From Streptococcus sp. UBA6071 (GTDB taxonomy: Bacteria; Bacillota; Bacilli; Lactobacillales; Streptococcaceae), in contig DIXV01000131.1 in the NCBI GenBank assembly GCA_002436115.1, positions 1-9,298 of the forward strand: a stretch of DNA of 9,298 bases, given 5' to 3'. Below the pieces are notes generated by a model. That model made no database searches, had not been told where the DNA came from, and saw nothing but the letters and a program-made list of their open reading frames with translations. Below, piece after piece: positions 7,095 to 9,298 of this stretch. Made by a program: the position numbers and the translations under genes. Position 1 is the stretch's first letter; every line of letters begins with the position of its first letter.

Positions 7095-8673
7095 AGCAAA
7101 AAATATAAAAATTTCATTATTTCTACATACGGAAGAAGTGAAATCATATGATAAATGTATTAAAAATAGTATATCAAGTGGTTCGCTCAAAGAATATAAA
7201 GTTAAAAAATCAATAGGTATCGAAGGAAGGGTCTTTGTACATGAAACGATAAGCTCTATTCCTGATTGGAAAACAGAAGTTGAATCGTTACTAGATGTAT
7301 CAATTGATATCAAACCGAATCAGGCGAATAAAGCGGTAGTAGTCTTTAAGTATAAAGAAAGGTTTTTTAGTGTTGTTTATGGCTATGGTAGATCAATGTT
7401 GAATGAATCAACTATAGTTAGGAATTTTGGGTTAAGGAGTGTTGTTAATCTTATAGACGAAAATAAGATTCGTAGTATGAATTTAGCAAGTATTGAGGAT
7501 GTTATTGTTGATACTCAAAGACAATCTACTCAATATGGTGGACAAGAACTCTTTCAACCAGATATAATGAAAGACTTATTACGATCTATTTCTGGCTCCC
7601 CATCTAATGAAACTGTAGCTAAATTTTTGACGGGTATGGATTCTTTGACAGCTACGAGACAGATGAAAATTGAAGATATTAAGGAGAATATCAAATTTTA
7701 TTATGCTACTTACTATAAAGAGGATTATAAGCGTAATGGTTTTGCATGGATAGATAATATTAGTGAACAAAAATCTCCTGAAATAAAAGCTAAGTTAAAT
7801 GATAAATTGATTTTAGAAATAGGGACAGGGAATTATCCTACGATTGCTCCTAATAAAGTAATACGATGGGATGGTATAGAAGGGTTTAAAATTACAGGTG
7901 TCTATTCAAGAAAATATCAAATAGATATTGATTCAGAGGGCTACTTTAAAAAGTTATTGTCTAAAGATTATAAGAGGAAGTTATTAGCTATGTTGAAGAG
8001 ACATAAATTGAAGGTTAAATATACTAGATCTAGTATTGAAGAGAATATTGCTAGCATATATGATTCCTTAATTTATGAAACGGATTATGGAAAGGAGAAG
8101 TATATTCTGTGTTATGGAAGTTGGTATAGTATATCATCAGATTTTTATAGTATGATTGAAAAGCAAGTAAATAATATTCCAATTTCGACTATTAAATTTG
8201 ATCCTTGCAAGGCTAATGAATCTGAAGGAGTTTATAATGGACGTATTGCAAAATCTTCAAGTGACTATATTTTGATGGACAAAAAACTTTTTTATCCTGA
8301 TAATGGTCGAAGTGGGATTGAAGTATGTGATGTTTTAACAAAGCAAAGACAATTTATTCATGTGAAAAAAGGGGGTTCCTCATCTAAATTAAGCCACGGT
8401 TTTGCTCAAGTAGCGGTTTTTTCAACTACTTTTGCTAGAGATTTAAAAATGCGTCAGTTTATAAATAAAGTAGCAAACACAACCATAGTTGCTAAAAAGC
8501 TCCCTGTTAGTGATATAGAAGTCATTTTTGCGGTTATTGATAAGAGATGTGGAACTGCTAGCAACTTGTCAGATTTTATTCCTTTCTTTTCAATGGTAAA
8601 TTTATCAAATACCATAGATACACTTACTTCACTGGGAATTAAATACTCTTTTATGAAAATAATTCAAGAGTAA
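7087..8673 (+). CDS. DUF6119 / TIGR04141 family sporadically distributed protein
   Basis: The C-terminal third has the hallmark block of the TIGR04141 (DUF6119) family: GIEVCDVLTKQRQF followed by IHVKKGGSSSKLSHGFAQ (8356-8409). The N-terminus NIKISLFLHTEEVKSYDKCI also fits. I place the start at ATG 7087, giving 528 residues, because this is where family-like sequence begins and a GAGG at 7072-7075 lies eleven bases upstream. The frame stays open back to an ATG at 7015, which would add 24 residues. The first eight bases overlap the AlbA_2 stop, suggesting coupled translation. The molecular function of the family is, to my knowledge, not established; it occurs patchily, often in defence or mobile regions. 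No membrane segment is visible. The gene is AT-rich (16/60 G+C in row 7681-7740), pointing to recent transfer. Confidence 0.78.
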   Translation: MDKAKNIKISLFLHTEEVKSYDKCIKNSISSGSLKEYKVKKSIGIEGRVFVHETISSIPDWKTEVESLLDVSIDIKPNQANKAVVVFKYKERFFSVVYGYGRSMLNESTIVRNFGLRSVVNLIDENKIRSMNLASIEDVIVDTQRQSTQYGGQELFQPDIMKDLLRSISGSPSNETVAKFLTGMDSLTATRQMKIEDIKENIKFYYATYYKEDYKRNGFAWIDNISEQKSPEIKAKLNDKLILEIGTGNYPTIAPNKVIRWDGIEGFKITGVYSRKYQIDIDSEGYFKKLLSKDYKRKLLAMLKRHKLKVKYTRSSIEENIASIYDSLIYETDYGKEKYILCYGSWYSISSDFYSMIEKQVNNIPISTIKFDPCKANESEGVYNGRIAKSSSDYILMDKKLFYPDNGRSGIEVCDVLTKQRQFIHVKKGGSSSKLSHGFAQVAVFSTTFARDLKMRQFINKVANTTIVAKKLPVSDIEVIFAVIDKRCGTASNLSDFIPFFSMVNLSNTIDTLTSLGIKYSFMKIIQE

Positions 8674-8835
8674 AATTGATACTATTCCTCAATGATATAA
8701 GCTACAAAAACATATTTTTGGTAATCTATTGATTAAAATAGTTGTTGATAAGTGAAATGTTTTAACAAAACAAGTCTTAAAAGCCTTGATTTAATAAGCT
8801 TTGTGATAAATCTGTAAAATATCATCCAAAACCAG

Positions 8836-8873
8836 TTCTCAAAAAAGCTTGTAAAACTAGGTAATTCTCAAAA
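8836..8873 (+). repeat. Short direct repeat TTCTCAAAA, two copies
   Basis: TTCTCAAAA occurs at 8836-8844 and 8865-8873, 29 bases apart, beside a small hairpin (AACGG at 8872-8876 pairing with CCGTT at 8884-8888). Such clustered short repeats are common near attachment sites, but nothing here proves one. Confidence 0.35.
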
Positions 8874-8902
8874 CGGTAATATCCCGTTATATCAACGTTT
8901 GT

Positions 8903-8938
8903 GGACATTCAATATTTTTATCTTGGATGTCCTTTTTT
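8903..8938 (+). terminator. Rho-independent terminator of the defence operon
   Basis: GGACATTCAA (8903-8912) pairs with TTGGATGTCC (8923-8932), a 10-bp stem with one T-G wobble around a 10-base loop, followed by six Ts (8933-8938). The T-run is only on the + strand side, so it stops rightward transcripts, including those from the DUF6119 gene about 230 bases upstream. No T-run flanks the stem in the other direction. Confidence 0.75.
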
Positions 8939-8986
8939 CTGCAAAAAATAAAAGTTTCCACCAAAATTCTCACCAAATTTCCACCA
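8918..8986 (-). pseudogene. Possible 3' remnant of a tyrosine integrase gene
   Basis: On the minus strand a 22-codon open stretch contains KFGENFGGNFYFLQ and ends KKGHPR then TAA (8918-8920); it is preceded directly by a stop codon. Gly/Asn-rich tails of this sort occur at the C-terminus of some streptococcal phage-type integrases, and the AT-rich DNA with repeats just beyond fits an element end. No catalytic residue is present, and the resemblance is from memory, so this is a weak call. Confidence 0.25.
8955..8986 (+). repeat. Three near-identical TTTCCACCA repeats
   Basis: TTTCCACCA (8955-8963), TTCTCACCA (8967-8975) and TTTCCACCA (8978-8986) are spaced 11-12 bases apart, about one helical turn. 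They could be protein-binding repeats at an element end, or simply the codons of the Gly-rich tail on the opposite strand. Confidence 0.5.
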
Positions 8987-9002
8987 TTACATTTTTAGAT
9001 TT

Positions 9003-9298
9003 CTGAAGGATGACGTTAACCAAGCTTGTCAAGATGAAGTAGTTTTTTATCAACTGTTAGTATGATTGAGAAAAAATAAGAAAATCTCTGATAAAGAGAC
9101 TCTGGTGGATGAGATTAGGAGAACTATCCGATCAAGTCTTGAAAATTGTGCCAAAGAAGGTTTGATTGTGGATTTCAGCAACCAAACAGATTTAGACACT
9201 ATTACTGATAAGACAGATATTATTGAAGGGTTTTTCAACTTTGTATGTCAGAAACAACAAAAAGAAGTTGAGGCATTGATTCAAGCAGAAAACCTGAA
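9003..9298 (+). pseudogene. hsdR: C-terminal fragment of type I restriction subunit HsdR, with in-frame stop
   Basis: From 9066 the frame reads without stop to the window edge. It contains DKETLVDEIRRTIRSSLENC and, shortly after, LIVDFSNQTDLD, which resemble the C-terminal domain of type I restriction HsdR subunits (EcoR124 R-subunit C-terminal family) as found in streptococci. The same frame is open upstream from 8952 and reads DEVVFYQLLV (9033-9062) just before a TGA at 9063-9065, so the stop seems to interrupt related sequence. There is no good start codon with a ribosome binding site, and the ATPase and nuclease parts of HsdR are absent. In the intact enzyme this domain contacts the methylase core. 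The rest of the 3' end lies outside the window. The family call is from memory of the motif; the upstream limit is uncertain. Confidence 0.6.

Larger units (their letters stand above)
8674..9002. other. Non-coding junction region
   Basis: About 330 bases with stops in all forward frames and no convincing gene. It holds a terminator, two copies of TTCTCAAAA, short hairpins (CTATT/AATAG near 8729-8744, AACGG/CCGTT at 8872-8888) and a three-copy TTTCCACCA-like repeat. It looks like the scar or edge of a mobile element between the defence operon and the HsdR fragment. Confidence 0.6.

Noticed and set aside
9050..9238. 62-aa minus-strand open frame at the right end
   Set aside because: It is antisense to the HsdR-like frame, which has clear family-like sequence; the minus frame has no recognisable motif.

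Overview
The window looks like a defence (restriction and abortive-infection) island from a low-GC Firmicute, most likely Streptococcus or a close lactic-acid relative. The reasons are the strong AGGAGG-type ribosome binding sites, AT-rich coding DNA, ATG/TTG starts, and the families present. All recognisable genes run on the + strand in one tightly packed row with no clear internal promoter or terminator, so they may be co-transcribed.

Layout. (1) 2-3832: a very large restriction-modification polypeptide whose start lies left of the window. It carries the tail of what looks like a GIY-YIG (T5orf172-type) nuclease, an SF2 helicase/translocase, a charged linker, a gamma-class N6-adenine methyltransferase (NPPY) and a C-terminal target-recognition region. 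(2) 3837-4325: a small, unrecognised helical protein four bases downstream. (3) 4377-5267 and 5267-6469: a pair resembling the lactococcal AbiG abortive-infection system (AbiGi antitoxin-like, AbiGii toxin-like), with TGATG stop/start coupling. (4) 6522-7094: a short AlbA_2 (Schlafen-type) protein that stops early. (5) 7087-8673: a DUF6119 / TIGR04141 'sporadically distributed' protein overlapping the AlbA_2 stop. Removing one A from the A7 run at 7038-7044 would fuse genes 4 and 5 in frame. (6) 8674-9002: non-coding, AT-rich, with direct repeats, small hairpins, a strong + strand terminator (8903-8938) and a triple TTTCCACCA-like repeat that may be the tail of a lost integrase gene. (7) 9003-9298: the C-terminal part of a type I restriction subunit (HsdR), with an in-frame stop, running off the right edge.

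Base composition is patchy. Hand counts of single 60-base rows give 28/60 G+C in the big RM gene (1141-1200) and 28/60 in the AlbA_2 gene (6601-6660), but 13/60 in abiGii (5821-5880) and 16/60 in the DUF6119 gene (7681-7740). This suggests that AT-rich Abi and DUF6119 cargo was added to an older restriction locus, of which the AlbA_2 fragment and the HsdR tail may be leftovers.

Together the genes suggest layered anti-phage defence: restriction of unmodified DNA by the large RM enzyme, backed by an AbiG-type growth-arrest module, plus two proteins (162 aa and DUF6119) whose roles cannot be read from sequence. All family assignments come from motif recognition; no database search was run.
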